From assembly GCA_034769895.1 (NCBI GenBank), contig JAWRYS010001439.1, positions 105,333 to 169,332 on the forward strand: 64,000 nt of DNA, written 5' to 3'. The translations under genes were made by a program, and so were the position numbers. Of the stretch, positions 1 through 11,434 are shown piece by piece. Source of the DNA: Magicicada septendecula. Lineage: Eukaryota > Arthropoda > Insecta > Hemiptera > Cicadidae. The notes below the pieces were generated by a model. It ran no database searches. It was not told where the DNA came from and worked only from the letters and a program-made list of their open reading frames with translations. The stretch's first letter is position 1; the number at the start of each line of letters is the position of its first letter.

Positions 1-316
1 TATTGTCTAATTGTAATGCATGGACACTGTTAAGCAGCTTCAAATGGGACAAATATAATTCTTTGTTCAATTCAGTCTTTTTCCTATATAAATATCTCAA
101 CTCCTCCTTTAACCACATCACCTGTGCACGCTCTTTGATTTTTGTGGCCGTCTTGGAGTTATTGTTTATTTTGATAGAGGCATACTTAGGTATTAAATTG
201 TTTCTGATGCATTCTTTATTAAATTTTATATGGGAATTGGTTTTTAATAAATTAATCTTAATGTTCTGAAATTTGAATACTGTAGATGCTTGACTTGCTT
301 CCAGTTTAATATTCAT
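1..316 (-). CDS. PLE copy 0, N-terminal part only (cut by window edge)
   Basis: Only the first 105 codons lie in the window; the rest continues beyond the left edge. The ATG is at 314-316; a TTG five codons upstream extends the frame but an in-frame TAA follows shortly above it. The visible part is the lysine-rich N-terminal region and is open. It shares with copy 2 a K-to-N change near residue 22 (IKINLL instead of IKIKLL), so copies 0 and 2 are sister types. Confidence 0.85.
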   Translation of the reverse strand, partial: MNIKLEASQASTVFKFQNIKINLLKTNSHIKFNKECIRNNLIPKYASIKINNNSKTATKIKERAQVMWLKEELRYLYRKKTELNKELYLSHLKLLNSVHALQLDN

Positions 317-636
317 TTTTAAAGTATCCAAGTCACTGTATTAAATAATAATTGCTTATCTAATCCGTCGAGTGACTTACTTGTAATTCCGCTTGACGCG
401 TTTCAGGGCATATGCCCCATCTTCAGAATAATTCCTCTTCACAGAACGTCAGACATTAAGATTAAAATGTAATAAATTAAAATTAAAATCCATGGTTAAA
501 ATATTAACTCGTCAAAATATTAAAATATGCTAAATGCACAGAGGAGCACGCACTATCACAACATGAGTTCACTTCGCGTTATAGTCGGTGTACACCGCCG
601 CGATGTTACTCGCGCACTGACTGTCTGAGTAAACTG
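317..636 (-). repeat. Spacer 0, 320 bp
   Basis: Same layout as spacer 1; differs in having atatgct at m3. The + strand carries a 21-codon ORF (563-628) in the GC-richer part, for which there is no support as a gene. Confidence 0.78.
381..437 (-). ncRNA. Hammerhead-like motif, spacer 0
   Basis: Core identical to the spacer 1 motif; predicted cut between 395 and 394. Confidence 0.7.
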
Positions 637-3095
637 TTATCTGCGCAACGCATCTTGTATCCTAATGGCCGTGTCGTACAAGGGATCTGACTTGAAGTTA
701 AGTTGGTCGTTTAATATGAATCCGCCGTCTTGTGAGCTGTTGGTCTTTTTAATTTGTTTAAAGGCCTTGTAAATTTCGAATTCTTCTAATGTGTCCATAT
801 ATCTGCCTTTTTTGCAAAAGTGTAATGGTTTAAAGTTGGTGTCAAAATTGGTGTAGTTATGATTATTATTTACGAGGTGACGTGCAAAGTTGGATTTGAG
901 AATGTGGGTGTCGTTTTTTGGTAAATGTTCTTGGAAGCGTTTTTTGAACGCTCTGCCGGTTTGTCCAATATAGAAGCTGTTGCAATCGTCACATTGGATT
1001 TTATAGACACCTGTCCTCTGTTTTATTGGTTTTGCAGCTTTATGGTGAAGAATTTTCTTAATGTTGTTATCAGTCCGGAAGTTAAAGTTATATTCAATTT
1101 TCTAAAAATGTTGGTTAATGTATGGGGTAAAGTTCGGCCGTAAATAGAAGTCACGTACGTGCTGTCTCGGTTACTACTCGGTTTTGTTTTCTTGTTATGT
1201 AACTTTTTCCGGTGTTTTTTGATCAAAGCATCGATCATAGAGCACGTATATCCATTGGCCTTAGCTATGTATTTAATGGTGTTGACTTCCTCCTGAAAGT
1301 CACTGATTTCTAACGGTATGGTGAGTAATCTATGTATGAAACTGCTATAGGCGGCCATTTTTTGCGGAAGAGGGTGATGGGAATCCGCGTGTACCGTGGC
1401 GTCGGTGGTGGTAGGTTTTCTATATATTTGGTATTGGAAACTATTGTCAAACCTTGTTATTGTTAAATCGAGGAAATTAAGTTTATTTTCTATTTCAACC
1501 TCGAGGGTAAATATGTTCTTGTTTATATTATTTAAATAGTTTTTTAAATTATTGATCTGTCTTATGGTACCGTTAAAAATGATGAAGGTGTCATCTACAT
1601 AACGTGTATATGATACTATCTTGTTATGCCATTTGTTTGCGCTGCTGAACATATGTGTGTTTTCGTAGTGGTTCAGGTATATGTCCGCCAATAGTCCAGA
1701 GAGTGGGGATCCCATCGCTAAACCTTTCTTTTGTATATAGTATTTTCCATCAAATATAAAATAGTTTTGATTTAAAACAACTTCCAATAGAGCGGTTATC
1801 TCATTAATTTCATCAGGACTGCGTATGTTAGCTACAATAAGATTATACTTGAGAATATTTATTGTATCCTGGACGGGTATATTTGTATAAAGGTCTACTA
1901 TGTCGAAAGATGCGATTCTGTAATTAGGTTTAATTTGGATGTTTTTCAGTTTGTCGATAAATTCAGTGCAACTTTTTGTGCTATGGTCATTCTTTAAGCT
2001 TATACTGTTCTTTATTATTTGTACTAGTTTTTTACTGATTTTGTAACTCGGAGCAGTGGTGAAGTTCACAAGCGGCCTAATTGGTACACTGGGTTTATGA
2101 ATCTTTGGCAAACCAGTAAACTGGGGAGCCTCTGCATTAATAGGTTTCAATGAGTAACGTGTGGCGCTATCGAACAAGTGCGTACAACGATTAACTGTGT
2201 TATTCAGGGCTTTAACGAAATCGGCTGACGGGTCGGCATTTACCATTGTAATATTATTATTTTCAATGAATTGATTAACCTTTTGCGAATATTGGTTTTT
2301 GTCCATTATAACGATAGTGATTCCCTTGTCCGCCTTTGTAATGAGTGCATCATTGTTGGATAATTTGTCTTTGATTTGTTTTAAAATTTTAATTTCGTTC
2401 ATATATTTAAAGTTTAGTTTAGGGCTTTTTTTGTTCGAAAATTTATTGAGTTTGTTTTTAATCAAAGCTCGAGCCTCATTTTGTAAGTTTATGTTAGGTA
2501 TTGACTTTATAGCCGTTTCAGCGCAAATTATTTCATGGTATATGTGGTTTTTATTGCTGTGGGGTATGTTGTAATTTAGACCCTTGTTAAGTACGTCCAT
2601 TTCATTCTTATTAAAGTTTATCGATGTTAGATTAGATACGCGCACATAGAATTCGTGTTTACAGGTGACGTTATCTTCGTTTGGTTTTTGTTTACTTTTG
2701 AGAGTTCTAAGTTTCTTATCATGTTTTGTATATACACGTTGCATTACATCGTTGATGTATTTATTGCAATCATGTAATATATTGTCTAATTGTAATGCAT
2801 GGACACTGTTAAGCAGCTTCAAATGGGACAAATATAATTCTTTGTTCAATTCAGTCTTTTTCCTATATAAATATCTCAACTCCTCCTTTAACCACATCAC
2901 CTGTGCACGCTCTTTGATTTTTGTGGCCGTCTTGGAGTTATTGTTTATTTTGATAGAGGCATACTTAGGTATTAAATTGTTTCTGATGCATTCTTTATTA
3001 AATTTTATATGGGAATTGGTTTTTAATAATTTAATCTTAATGTTCTGAAATTTGAATACTGTAGATGCTTGACTTGCTTCCAGTTTAATATTCAT
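637..3095 (-). pseudogene. PLE copy 1, class A: RT frame open, endonuclease out of frame
   Basis: From the ATG at 3093-3095 the frame stays open for 690 codons and ends at 1023. It holds the N-terminal region and all RT motifs including YVDD. A one-base deletion near codon 674, in the linker after the RT, takes the GIY-YIG domain out of frame, and a 3-base in-frame deletion removes Q529 (NIFTLEV instead of NIQFTLEV). Both marks are shared with copies 3, 4 and 5 and define class A. The KADKG motif is followed by I instead of N, as in copy 5. If expressed it would give an endonuclease-less RT. The out-of-frame endonuclease coding sequence continues to the usual stop position at 637. Confidence 0.85.
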
Positions 3096-3415
3096 TTTTA
3101 AAGTATCCAAGTCACTGTATTAAATAATAATTGCTTATCTAATCCGTCGAGTGACTTACTTGTAATTCCGCTTGACGCGTTTCAGGGCATATGCCCCATC
3201 TTCAGAATAATTCCTCTTCACAGAACGTCAGACATTAAGATTAAAATGTAATAAATTAAAATTAAAATCCATGGTTAAAATATTAACTCGTCAAAATATT
3301 AAAATATACTAAATGCACAGAGGAGCACGCACTATCACAACATGAGTTCACTTCGCGTTATAGTCGGTGTACACCGCCGCGATGTTACTCGCGCACTGAC
3401 TGTCTGAGTAAACTG
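3096..3415 (-). repeat. Spacer 1 (reference): fused 3' end and 5' pseudo-LTR, 320 bp
   Basis: It lies between the ATG of copy 1 and the stop of copy 2. In the sense direction it holds first a GC-richer stretch just after the stop codon with a 12-bp palindrome (cggtgtacaccg), then a very AT-rich stretch, then the hammerhead-like motif, then a 78-nt leader with a perfect 8-bp inverted repeat (aagtcact 3109-3116, agtgactt 3150-3157). There is no AATAAA or ATTAAA in the sense direction. Four sites vary between spacers: m1 (gtaataaat or gtaaaaaat), m2 (atattaac or ataataac), m3 (atatgct or atatact) and m4 (cactgtatt or cactatatt). Spacer 1 is gtaataaat, atattaac, atatact, cactgtatt. Confidence 0.8.
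3160..3216 (-). ncRNA. Hammerhead ribozyme-like motif (reference, spacer 1)
   Basis: Read on the coding strand: CUGAAGA (3199-3205) is the conserved CUGANGA core, followed by a GGGC-AUAU-GCCC stem II, then GAAAC (3179-3183) and GUC (3174-3176) as cleavage triplet, with the cut expected between 3174 and 3173. Stem III is minimal (AC/GU), and the hexamer ACGCGU is self-complementary, so two copies could pair. Stem I can form from UU/AA beside the core and AAUU/AAUU across an internal loop, giving the type I order known for PLE hammerheads. A weak point is the junction of stem II, which starts with a U-U or G-U pair where G-C is usual. Cleavage would release the leader 78 nt before the ATG. Activity is inferred, not shown. 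Confidence 0.72.
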
Positions 3416-5877
3416 TTATCTGCGCAACGCATCTTGTATCCTAATGGCCGTGTCGTACAAGGGATTTGACTTGAAGTTAAGTTGGTCGTTTAATATGAAT
3501 CCGCCGTCTTGTGAGCTGTTGGTCTTTTTAATTTGTTTAAAGGCCTTGTAAATTTCGAATTCTTCTAATGTGTCCATATATCTGCCTTTTTTGCAAAAGT
3601 GTAATGGTTTAAAGTTGGTGTCAAAATTGGTGTAGTTATGATTATTATTTACGAGGTGACGTGCAAAGTTGGATTTGAGAATGTGGGTGTCGTTTTTTGG
3701 TAAATGTTCTTGGAAGCGTTTTATGAACGCTCTGCCGGTTTGTCCAATATAGAAGCTGTTGCAATCGTCACATTGGATTTTATAGACACCTGTCCTCTGT
3801 TTTATTGGTTTTGCAGCTTTATGGTGAAGAATTTTCTTAATGTTGTTATCAGTCCGGAAAGTTAAAGTTATATTCAATTTTCTAAAAATGTTGGTTAATG
3901 TGTGGGGTAAAGTTCGGCCGTAAATAGAAGTCACGTACGTGCTGTCTCGGTTACTACTCGGTTTTGTTTTCTTGTTATGTAACTTTTTCCGGTGTTTTTT
4001 GATCAAAGCATCGATCATAGAGCACGTATATCCATTGGCCTTAGCTATGTATTTAATGGTGTTGACTTCCTCCTGAAAGTCACTGATTTCTAACGGTATG
4101 GTGAGTAATCTATGTATGAAACTGTTATAGGCGGCCATTTTTTGCGGAAGAGGGTGATGGGAATCCGCGTGTATCGTGGCGTCGGTGGTGGTAGGTTTTC
4201 TATATATTTGGTATTGGAAACTATTGTCAAACCTTGTTATTGTTAAATCGAGGAAATTAAGTTTATTTTCTATTTCAACCTCGAGGGTAAATTGTATGTT
4301 CTTGTTTATATTATTTAAATAGTTTTTTAAATTATTGATCTGTCTTATGGTACCGTTAAAAATGATGAAGGTGTCATCTACATAACGTGTATATGATACT
4401 ATATTGTTATGCCATTTGTTTGCGCTGCTGAACATATGTGTGTTTTCGTAGTGGTTCAGGTATATGTCCGCCAATAATCCAGAGAGTGGGGATCCCATCG
4501 CTAAACCTTTCTTTTGTATATAGTATTTTCCATCAAATATAAAATAGTTTTGATTTAAAACAACTTCCAATAGAGCGGTTATCTCATTAATTTCATCAGG
4601 ACTGCGTATGTTAGCTACAATAAGATTATACTTGAGAATATTTATTGTATCCTGGACGGGTATATTTGTATAAAGGTCTACTATGTCGAAAGATGCGATT
4701 CTGTAATTAGGTTTAATTTGGATGTTTTTCAGTTTGTCGATAAATTCAGTGCAACTTTTTGTGCTATGGTCATTCTTTAAGCTTATACTGTTCTTTATTA
4801 TTTGTACTAGTTTTTTACTGATTTTGTAACTCGGAGCAGTGGTGAAGTCCACAAGCGGCCTAATTGGTACACTGGGTTTATGAATCTTTGGCAAACCAGT
4901 AAACTGGGGAGCCTCTGCATTAATAGGTTTCAATGAGTAACGTGTGGCGCTATCGAACAAGTGCGTACAACGATTAACTGTGTTATTCAGGGCTTTAACG
5001 AAATCGGCTGACGGGTCGGCATTTAACATTGTAACATTATTATTTTCAATGAATTGATTAACGTTTTGCGAATATTGGTTTTTGTCCATTATAACGATAG
5101 TGTTTCCCTTGTCCGCCTTTGTAATGAGTGCATCATTGTTGGATAATTTGTCTTTGATTTGTTTTAAAATTTTAATTTCGTTCATATATTTAAAGTTTAG
5201 TTTAGGGCTTTTTTGTTCGAAAATTTATTGAGTTTGTTTTTAATCAAAGCTCGAGCCTCATTTTGTAAGTTTATGTTAGGTATTGACTTTATAGCCGTTT
5301 CAGCGCAAATTATTTCATGGTATATGTGGTTTTTATTGCTGTGGGGTATGTTGTAATTTAGACCCTTGTTAAGTACGTCCATTTCATTCTTATTAAAGTT
5401 TATCTATGTTAGATTAGATACGCGAACATAGAATTCGTGTTTACAGGTGACGTTATCTTCGTTTGGTTTTTGTTTACTTTTGAGAGTTCTAAGTTTCTTA
5501 TCATGTTTTGTATATACACGTTGCATTACATCGTTGATGTATTTATTGCAATCATGTAATATATTGTCTAATTGTAATGCATGGACACTGTTAAGCAGCT
5601 TCAAATGGGACAAATATAATTCTTTGTTCAATTCAGTCTTTTTCCTATATAAATATCTCAACTCCTCCTTTAACCACATCACCTGTGCACGCTCTTTGAT
5701 TTTTGTGGCCGTCTTGGAGTTATTGTTTATTTTGATAGAGGCATACTTAGGTATTAAATTGTTTCTGATGCATTCTTTATTAAATTTTATATGGGAATTG
5801 GTTTTTAATAAATTAATCTTAATGTTCTGAAATTTGAATACTGTAGATGCTTGACTTGCTTCCAGTTTAATATTCAT
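3416..5877 (-). pseudogene. PLE copy 2: split N-terminal ORF, open RT-endonuclease ORF
   Basis: The C-terminal 589 codons (3416-5185, starting at an ATG read MNEIK) are open and include every RT motif and the complete GIY-YIG domain. The N-terminal part is broken twice: a TCG-to-TAG change at about codon 158 and a six-A run near codon 222. RPLVD replaces RPLVN after the GLPKIHKP motif, as in copy 3. A K-to-I change (AFIKRF) lies next to the conserved endonuclease arginine and may weaken it. Unlike neighbours 1 and 3 it lacks the class A deletions, so it is an odd type interleaved among class A copies. Confidence 0.85.
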
Positions 5878-6197
5878 TTTTAAAGTATCCAAGTCACTGT
5901 ATTAAATAATAATTGCTTATCTAATCCGTCGAGTGACTTACTTGTAATTCCGCTTGACGCGTTTCAGGGCATATGCCCCATCTTCAGAATAATTCCTCTT
6001 CACAGAACGTCAGACATTAAGATTAAAATGTAATAAATTAAAATTAAAATCCATGGTTAAAATATTAACTCGTCAAAATATTAAAATATGCTAAATGCAC
6101 AGAGGAGCACGCACTATCACAACATGAGTTCACTTCGCGTTATAGTCGGTGTACACCGCCGCGATGTTACTCGCGCACTGACTGTCTGAGTAAACTG
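5878..6197 (-). repeat. Spacer 2, 320 bp
   Basis: Variant states: m1 gtaataaat, m2 atattaac, m3 atatgct, m4 cactgtatt, the same combination as spacer 0, in line with copies 0 and 2 being sister types. Confidence 0.78.
5942..5998 (-). ncRNA. Hammerhead-like motif, spacer 2
   Basis: Core unchanged; predicted cut between 5956 and 5955. Confidence 0.7.
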
Positions 6198-8656
6198 TTA
6201 TCTGCGCAACGCATCTTGTATCCTAATGGCCGTGTCGTACAAGGGATCTGACTTGAAGTTAAGTTGGTCGTTTAATATGAATCCGCCGTCTTGTGAGCTG
6301 TTGGTCTTTTTAATTTGTTTAAAGGCCTTGTAAATTTCGAATTCTTCTAATGTGTCCATATATCTGCCTTTTTTGCAAAAGTGTAATGGTTTAAAGTTGG
6401 TGTCAAAATTGGTGTAGTTATGATTATTATTTACGAGGTGACGTGCAAAGTTGGATTTGAGAATGTGGGTGTCGTTTTTTGGTAAATGTTCTTGGAAGCG
6501 TTTTTTGAACGCTCTGCCGGTTTGTCCAATATAGAAGCTGTTGCAATCGTCACATTGGATTTTATAGACACCTGTCCTCTGTTTTATTGGTTTTGCAGCT
6601 TTATGGTGAAGAATTTTCTTAATGTTGTTATCAGTCCGGAAGTTAAAGTTATATTCAATTTTCTAAAAATGTTGGTTAATGTATGGGGTAAAGTTCGGCC
6701 GTAAATAGAAGTCACGTACGTGCTGTCTCGGTTACTACTCGGTTTTGTTTTCTTGTTATGTAACTTTTTCCGGTGTTTTTTGATCAAAGCATCGATCATA
6801 GAGCACGTATATCCATTGGCCTTAGCTATGTATTTAATGGTGTTGACTTCCTCCTGAAAGTCACTGATTTCTAACGGTATGGTGAGTAATCTATGTATGA
6901 AACTGCTATAGGCGGCCATTTTTTGCGGAAGAGGGTGATGGGAATCCGCGTGTACCGTGGCGTCGGTAGTGGTAGGTTTTCTATATATTTGGTATTGGAA
7001 ACTATTGTCAAACCTTGTTATTGTTAAATCGAGGAAATTAAGTTTATTTTCTATTTCAACCTCGAGGGTAAATATGTTCTTGTTTATATTATTTAAATAG
7101 TTTTTTAAATTATTGATCTGTCTTATGGTACCGTTAAAAATGATGAAGGTGTCATCTACATAACGTGTATATGATACTATCTTGTTATGCCATTTGTTTG
7201 CGCTGCTGAACATATGTGTGTTTTCGTAGTGGTTCAGGTATATGTCCGCCAATAGTCCAGAGAGTGGGGATCCCATCGCTAAACCTTTCTTTTGTATATA
7301 GTATTTTCCATCAAATATAAAATAGTTTTGATTTAAAACAACTTCCAATAGAGCGGTTATCTCATTAATTTCATCAGGACTGCGTATGTTAGCTACAATA
7401 AGATTATACTTGAGAATATTTATTGTATCCTGGACGGGTATATTTGTATAAAGGTCTACTATGTCGAAAGATGCGATTCTGTAATTAGGTTTAATTTGGA
7501 TGTTTTTCAGTTTGTCGATAAATTCAGTGCAACTTTTTGTGCTATGGTCATTCTTTAAGCTTATACTGTTCTTTATTATTTGTACTAGTTTTTTACTGAT
7601 TTTGTAACTCGGAGCAGTGGTGAAGTCCACAAGCGGCCTAATTGGTACACTGGGTTTATGAATCTTTGGCAAACCAGTAAACTGGGGAGCCTCTGCATTA
7701 ATAGGTTTCAATGAGTAACGTGTGGCGCTATCGAACAAGTGCGTACAACGATTAACTGTGTTATTCAGGGCTTTAACGAAATCGGCTGACGGGTCGGCAT
7801 TTAACATTGTAACATTATTATTTTCAATGAATTGATTAACCTTTTGCGAATATTGGTTTTTGTCCATTATAACGATAGTGTTTCCCTTGTCCGCCTTTGT
7901 AATGAGTGCATCATTGTTGGATAATTTGTCTTTGATTTGTTTTAAAATTTTAATTTCGTTCATATATTTAAAGTTTAGTTTAGGGCTTTTTTTGTTCGAA
8001 AATTTATTGAGTTTGTTTTTAATCAAAGCTCGAGCCTCATTTTGTAAGTTTATGTTAGGTATTGACTTTATAGCCGTTTCAGCGCAAATTATTTCATGGT
8101 ATATGTGGTTTTTATTGCTGTGGGGTATGTTGTAATTTAGACCCTTGTTAAGTACGTCCATTTCATTCTTATTAAAGTTTATCGATGTTAGATTAGATAC
8201 GCGCACATAGAATTCGTGTTTACAGGTGACGTTATCTTCGTTTGGTTTTTGTTTACTTTTGAGAGATCTAAGTTTCTTATCATGTTTTGTATATACACGT
8301 TGCATTACATCGTTGATGTATTTATTGCAATCATGTAATATATTGTCTAATTGTAATGCATGGACACTGTTAAGCAGCTTCAAATGGGACAAATATAATT
8401 CTTTGTTCAATTCAGTCTTTTTCCTATATAAATATCTCAACTCCTCCTTTAACCACATCACCTGTGCACGCTCTTTGATTTTTGTGGCCGTCTTGGAGTT
8501 ATTGTTTATTTTGATAGAGGCATACTTAGGTATTAAATTGTTTCTGATGCATTCTTTATTAAATTTTATATGGGAATTGGTTTTTAATAATTTAATCTTA
8601 ATGTTCTGAAATTTGAATACTGTAGATGCTTGACTTGCTTCCAGTTTAATATTCAT
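6198..8656 (-). pseudogene. PLE copy 3, class A: RT frame open, endonuclease out of frame
   Basis: It carries both class A marks (loss of Q529 and a one-base deletion near codon 674), giving a 690-codon RT frame that ends at 6584. It shares with copy 1 an N-to-D change near the C-terminus (SDPLYD), visible in the out-of-frame endonuclease part, and with copy 2 the RPLVD variant, so it looks like a recombinant of neighbouring types. A private T-to-S change (LRSLKS) lies in the lysine-rich region. All RT motifs, including both YVDD aspartates, are intact. Confidence 0.85.
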
Positions 8657-8976
8657 TTTTAAAGTATACAAGTCACTGTATTAAATAATAATTGCTTATC
8701 TAATCCGTCGAGTGACTTACTTGTAATTCCGCTTGACGCGTTTCAGGGCATATGCCCCATCTTCAGAATAATTCCTCTTCACAGAACGTCAGACATTAAG
8801 ATTAAAATGTAATAAATTAAAATTAAAATCCATGGTTAAAATATTAACTCGTCAAAATATTAAAATATGCTAAATGCACAGAGGAGCACGCACTATCACA
8901 ACATGAGTTCACTTCGCGTTATAGTCGGTGTACACCGCCGCGATGTTACTCGCGCACTGACTGTCTGAGTAAACTG
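8657..8976 (-). repeat. Spacer 3, 320 bp
   Basis: Same variant states as spacers 0 and 2; tat-aca change just above the ATG of copy 3. Confidence 0.78.
8721..8777 (-). ncRNA. Hammerhead-like motif, spacer 3
   Basis: Core unchanged; predicted cut between 8735 and 8734. Confidence 0.7.
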
Positions 8977-11434
8977 TTATCTGCGCAACGCATCTTGTAT
9001 CCTAATGGCCGTGTCGTACAAGGGATTTGACTTGAAGTTAAGTTGGTCGTTTAATATGAATCCGCCGTCTTGTGAGCTGTTGGTCTTTTTAATTTGTTTA
9101 AAGGCCTTGTAAATTTCGAATTCTTCTAATGTGTCCATATATCTGCCTTTTTTGCAAAAGTGTAATGGTTTAAAGTTGGTGTCAAAATTGGTGTAGTTAT
9201 GATTATTATTTACGAGGTGACGTGCAAAGTTGGATTTGAGAATGTGGGTGTCGTTTTTTGGTAAATGTTCTTGGAAGCGTTTTTTGAACGCTCTGCCGGT
9301 TTGTCCAATATAGAAGCTGTTGCAATCGTCACATTGGATTTTATAGACACCTGTCCTCTGTTTTATTGGTTTTGCAGCTTTATGGTGAAGAATTTTCTTA
9401 ATGTTGTTATCAGTCCGGAAGTTAAAGTTATATTCAATTTTCTAAAAATGTTGGTTAATGTATGGGGTAAAGTTCGGCCGTAAATAGAAGTCACGTACGT
9501 GCTGTCTCGGTTACTACTCGGTTTTGTTTTCTTGTTATGTAACTTTTTCCGGTGTTTTTTGATCAAAGCATCGATCATAGAGCACGTATATCCATTGGCC
9601 TTAGCTATGTATTTAATGGTGTTGACTTCCTCCTGAAAGTCACTGATTTCTAACGGTATGGTGAGTAATCTATGTATGAAACTGCTATAGGCGGCCATTT
9701 TGTGCGGAAGAGGGTGATGGGAATCCGCGTGTACCGTGGCGTCGGTGGTGGTAGGTTTTCTATATATTTGGTATTGGAAACTATTGTCAAACCTTGTTAT
9801 TGTTAAATCGAGGAAATTAAGTTTATTTTCTATTTCAACCTCGAGGGTAAATATGTTCTTGTTTATATTATTTAAATAGTTTTTTAAATTATTGATCTGT
9901 CTTATGGTACCGTTAAAAATGATGAAGGTGTCATCTACATAACGTGTATATGATACTATCTTGTTATGCCATTTGTTTGCGCTGCTGAACATATGTGTGT
10001 TTTCGTAGTGGTTCAGGTATATGTCCGCCAATAATCCAGAGAGTGGGGATCCCATCGCTAAACCTTTCTTTTGTATATAGCATTTTCCATCAAATATAAA
10101 ATAGTTTTGATTTAAAACAACTTCTAATAGAGCGGTTATATAATTAATTTCATCAGGACTGCGTATGTTAGCTACAATAAGATTATACTTGAGAATATTT
10201 ATTGTATCCTGGACGGGTATATTTGTATAAAGGTCTACTGTGTCGAAAGATGCGATTCTGTAATTAGGTTTAATTTGGATGTTTTTCAGTTTGTCGATAA
10301 ATTCAGTGCAACTTTTTGTGCTATGGTCATTCTTTAAGCTTATACTGTTCTTTATTATTTGTACTAGTTTTTTACTGATTTTGTAACTCGGAGCAGTGGT
10401 GAAGTTCACAAGCGGCCTAATTGGTACACTGGGTTTATGAATCTTTGGCAAACCAGTAAACTGGGGAGCCTCTGCATTAATAGGTTTCAATGAGTAACGT
10501 GTGGCGCTATCGAACAAGTGCGTACAACGATTAACTGTGTTATTCAGGGCTTTAACGAAATCGGCTGACGGGTCGGCATTTACCATTGTAATATTATTAT
10601 TTTCAATGAATTGATTAACCTTTTGCGAATATTGGTTTTTGTCCATTATAACGATAGTGTTTCCCTTGTCCGCCTTTGTAATGAGTGCATCATTGTTGGA
10701 TAATTTGTCTTTGATTTGTTTTAAAATTTTAATTTCGTTCATATATTTAAAGTTTAGTTTAGGGCTTTTTTGTTAGAAAATTTATTGAGTTTGTTTTTAA
10801 TCAAAGCTCGAGCCTCATTTTGTAAGTTTATGTTAGGTATTGACTTTATAGCCGTTTCAGCGCAAATTATTTCATGGTATATGTGGTTTTTATTGCTGTG
10901 GGGTATGTTGTAATTTAGACCCTTGTTAAGTACTTCCATTTCATTCTTATTAAAGTTTATCGATGTTAGATTAGATACGCGAACATAGAATTCGTGTTTA
11001 CAGGTGACGTTATCTTCGTTTGGTTTTTGTTTACTTTTGAGAGTTCTAAGTTTCTTATCATGTTTTGTATATACACGTTGCATTACATCGTTGATGTATT
11101 TATTGCAATCATGTAATATATTGTCTAATTGTAATGCATGGACACTGTTAAGCAGCTTCAAATGGGACAAATATAATTCTTTGTTCAATTCAGTCTTTTT
11201 CCTATATAAATATCTCAACTCCTCCTTTAACCACATCACCTGTGCACGCTCTTTGATTTTTGTGGCCGTCTTGGAGTTATTGTTTATTTTGATAGAGGCA
11301 TACTTAGGTATTAAATTGTTTCTGATGCATTCTTTATTAAATTTTATATGGGAATTGGTTTTTAATAATTTAATCTTAATGTTCTGAAATTTGAATACTG
11401 TAGATGCTTGACTTGCTTCCAGTTTAATATTCAT
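8977..11434 (-). pseudogene. PLE copy 4, class A plus six-A split
   Basis: This is the shortest copy, five bases below the unbroken length. It combines the class A marks with the six-A run near codon 222, so it reads as a 226-codon N-terminal ORF (10754-11434) and a 459-codon RT ORF (9363-10742) with no in-frame endonuclease. It has private changes in important places: I-to-T in RT motif A (FDTVDLYT), E-to-Y after PDEIN, and Q-to-H in PLPHKM. It is the most decayed of the class A copies. Confidence 0.85.

Noticed and set aside
563-628. 21-codon plus-strand ORF in the GC-richer part of each spacer
   Set aside because: Very short, opposite to the element, and its conservation is explained by homogenisation of the array.
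2665-3048. Plus-strand ORFs of 127, 91, 88, 72 and 65 codons repeated in each monomer
   Set aside because: They lie antisense within the PLE coding frame at fixed phase and reflect its AT-rich codons; no domain and no independent support.
3108-3110. Upstream TTG as start codon of the PLE ORF, five codons before the ATG
   Set aside because: In an animal element the first ATG is the better start. The TTG region also varies (GAT or TAT next codon) and there is a stop four codons above it.
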